Shown here: positions 62,432 to 64,000 of the stretch, piece after piece
Layout: each line of letters opens with the position of its first letter
Position numbering within the stretch: position 1 is the first letter of the stretch
NCBI GenBank assembly: GCA_017447165.1
Contig: JAFSOD010000004.1
Coordinates: forward strand, 491,267 to 555,266
DNA length: 64,000 nucleotides
Direction of reading: 5' to 3'
Source of the DNA: Bacilli bacterium
Lineage (GTDB): Bacteria > Bacillota_I > Bacilli_A > RFN20 > CAG-826
The notes under the pieces: generated by a model
The model's database searches: none
What the model was told of the DNA's origin: nothing
The model's input: the letters and a program-made list of their open reading frames with translations, nothing else
Program-made: the position numbers and the translations under genes

Positions 62432-63516
62432 AGATCTTACTAATTGGGAATTCAGGCCTTATTGCGAAGTTAAGTGATGGCCAAACCGCTAAATTAAGGT
62501 TATATAAGAAAAAAATGATTGATGAGGGGTGTGAGGTTGTTCATATTGACCTTGAACGTTTTTCTCGTCACCCACTTTCAATTTTAAGAAATATTAAAAA
62601 ACAGATTAAACTGTGTGACCGTATAGTGTTGGTGAGTGGAGAGAGGGCGTGTCGTCTTTTAATTCCTTTTATAAATAAAAAGAACAAGAAAACAAAAAGA
62701 CCTTTTATCCTTCCTCTTGTTGGGGCAGGTGTTCTTCATTTTTCAATTGATCATCTATCTGATTATGATAAAAACCGTTTTTTAGTAAACGGAGAATATG
62801 AATTAGGAAAGAAGAATGAGAAAATCGCTAAAGAACTTAAAAAGATTGATTATATTCTTCCAGAAACTGAACTAATTAGAAAAGTGTATTCAGAATTCTA
62901 TGGGCTTAGTAACTGTGTTATTTTAAATAACTTTAGAGAACAATTGGATGATAGTTTGAATTCCGCTAAAAACAATAATGCCTTTAAAATGATTTATTTG
63001 TCTAGGGTTAATGAGATTAAAGGGATTCTAGATTTAGTTAGTTGCTTAAATAAAATAGATTTAGATTATCAACTTGATATCTATGGAGCAGTTTCCTTAA
63101 AACCTGAACAACAAGTTGTTTTCAATAATTGCTTATCAGAGAAAATTAGATATTGCGATGTTATTAATAGTGACGAAGCAGTAAAAACATTAAATAGTTA
63201 TGATTTATTTGTTTTTCCAACAAGATATTTTGGAGAAGGAACCCCTGGAGTCATTGCGGAATCTTTAATTGCAGGTACCCCAGTATTAACATCTAATTTT
63301 CCTCAGGCTAAATATCTTTTAAAAGATGGATATGACTCTATTTTCTTTAAGATGTTTGATACTAATGACTTAAAAGAAAAACTTGTCTATTGCTTAAACA
63401 ACAAAGAATTATTAAATGATATGAGAAAAAATGCTTTAGAAAGTGGAAAGAAATATTTATATAAACACGAAAGAGAAAAGTTCTTAAAATATGTATGTGG
63501 AGTGGAGGAAGAATAA
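62428..63516 (+). CDS. GT4-family glycosyltransferase
   Basis: 362 residues. The N-terminal half has KILLIGNSGLIAKLSDGQTA, where the early GGxx region is replaced by SDGQT. The C-terminal half has MIYLSRVNEIKGILDLVSCL and the EX7E motif in YFGEGTPGVIAESLIAGTPV. It overlaps the fusion gene by 4 bp (ATGA) and precedes the dehydrogenase gene by 2 bp. Confidence 0.86.
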   Translation: MKILLIGNSGLIAKLSDGQTAKLRLYKKKMIDEGCEVVHIDLERFSRHPLSILRNIKKQIKLCDRIVLVSGERACRLLIPFINKKNKKTKRPFILPLVGAGVLHFSIDHLSDYDKNRFLVNGEYELGKKNEKIAKELKKIDYILPETELIRKVYSEFYGLSNCVILNNFREQLDDSLNSAKNNNAFKMIYLSRVNEIKGILDLVSCLNKIDLDYQLDIYGAVSLKPEQQVVFNNCLSEKIRYCDVINSDEAVKTLNSYDLFVFPTRYFGEGTPGVIAESLIAGTPVLTSNFPQAKYLLKDGYDSIFFKMFDTNDLKEKLVYCLNNKELLNDMRKNALESGKKYLYKHEREKFLKYVCGVEEE

Positions 63517-63518
63517 TT

Positions 63519-64000
63519 ATGAATAATTATGAATCTTTATTACAAAAGAAATCAAAATTAGCGGTTATTGGATTAGGTTATGTTGGCATGCCTATCGCTG
63601 TTCAATTTGCTAAAAAGATTGACGTTATTGGCTTTGATATCAATAAGGCTAAAATCGCAGAATATAAAAAAGGACATGACGTTACTGGCGAGGCTGGTGA
63701 TGAAGAACTTAAAAAAACAAAATTGTTTTTTACAAGCGAGGAATCTGATTTAAATAATGTTAGTTTTTACATTGTTGCAGTGCCGACCCCAGTCAATTTA
63801 GATAAAACTCCAGATTTATCTCCAGTAGTGGGGGCCTCTGAAGTTGTTGGAAGAAACATAAAAAAAGGTGCGATTGTGGTTTTTGAATCGACAGTTTATC
63901 CTGGTGTTACTGAAGATGTCTGTGTTCCTATTATTGAAAAGCTTTCAGGATTAAAATGTGGTTCTGACTGGTGGATTGGTTATTCTCCAGAAAGAATTAA
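63519..64000 (+). CDS. Nucleotide-sugar dehydrogenase (UDP-glucose/UDP-HexNAc 6-dehydrogenase family), partial
   Basis: About 160 N-terminal residues; the gene runs off the right edge. NAD-binding LAVIGLGYVGMPIAVQFAKK at 14-33, YIVAVPTPVNLDKTPDLSPV, and VVFESTVYPGVTEDVCVP identify the family that oxidises a UDP-sugar to its uronic acid. The VAVPTPV-N-x-x-K-x-PDL pattern resembles the WbpA/TviB/CapL group (UDP-N-acetylhexosamine) more than plain Ugd, but the substrate is undecided without the C-terminus. SD GGAGGAA lies in the end of the preceding gene. Confidence 0.85.
   Translation, partial: MNNYESLLQKKSKLAVIGLGYVGMPIAVQFAKKIDVIGFDINKAKIAEYKKGHDVTGEAGDEELKKTKLFFTSEESDLNNVSFYIVAVPTPVNLDKTPDLSPVVGASEVVGRNIKKGAIVVFESTVYPGVTEDVCVPIIEKLSGLKCGSDWWIGYSPERI

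Overview
The window looks like a chromosomal segment of a low-GC, strictly anaerobic, Gram-positive-type bacterium of the class Bacilli (an Erysipelotrichia/RF39/Acholeplasma-like relative is my best guess). The evidence is AT-rich DNA, AGGAGG ribosome-binding sites, a Bacillus-like ribosomal gene order, a CDP-glycerol transferase-like gene, and anaerobic enzymes (class III ribonucleotide reductase, [FeFe] hydrogenase). UGA is a stop (for example the ends of nrdG, ecfA2 and ecfT), so this is the standard bacterial code and not the Mycoplasma code. No rRNA, CRISPR array or transposase gene was seen. || Layout: 0-2.6 kb (minus) is a tightly coupled nucleotide operon: dCMP deaminase, folD, nucleoside hydrolase, and a ribokinase cut by the window edge. 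2.6-6.8 kb is deoxyribonucleotide supply: nrdG (plus) converging on trxB and nrdD (minus), with a redoxin domain fused to the NrdD C-terminus. 6.8-8.0 kb is pepT. 8.1-12.4 kb (plus) is a kinase-like protein, prs, and the queuosine genes tgt-queA-queH. 12.5-27.6 kb is the S10-spc-alpha ribosomal superoperon from rpsJ to rplQ with secY, adk, map, infA and rpoA; rpmD (L30) is missing and several ribosomal proteins carry Lys/Ala/Glu-rich extensions. || 27.7-40.9 kb is material that separates rplQ from ecfA in comparison with Bacillus: a hydrolase-like/glycosyltransferase fusion, a zinc-ribbon membrane protein, preT-preA, a Fic-like pair, a three-subunit NAD-linked [FeFe] hydrogenase, cysS, rlmB and a SigH-like sigma factor. 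40.9-44.2 kb is ecfA1-ecfA2-ecfT-truA. Then come yebC, a DUF4143-type ATPase, rplM-rpsI behind a leader, and a four-tRNA cluster (Ile-GAT, Val-CAC, Thr-TGT, Leu-TAG). 48.2-49.4 kb holds a SWIM-zinc-finger/Tudor-like protein and a deoxyinosine-type DNA glycosylase. || 49.5-64 kb is a surface-polysaccharide locus, almost all on the plus strand with overlapping genes: a GT11-like transferase, a Wzx flippase, a CDP-glycerol transferase-like protein, a GT2, an FdtB/FdtA-like amino-sugar pair, several GT4 transferases, a beta-propeller protein, a membrane protein, a polymerase/ligase-GT4 fusion, and the start of a nucleotide-sugar dehydrogenase. || A recurrent feature is that several genes have a clear -10 hexamer only 6-7 nt before the start codon and no Shine-Dalgarno sequence, which suggests leaderless transcripts next to the classical SD-led ribosomal genes. 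Candidate operators, a terminator that overlaps the ribosome-binding site of the sigma gene, and domain fusions are listed as findings. All calls come from reading motifs by eye; no database search was run.
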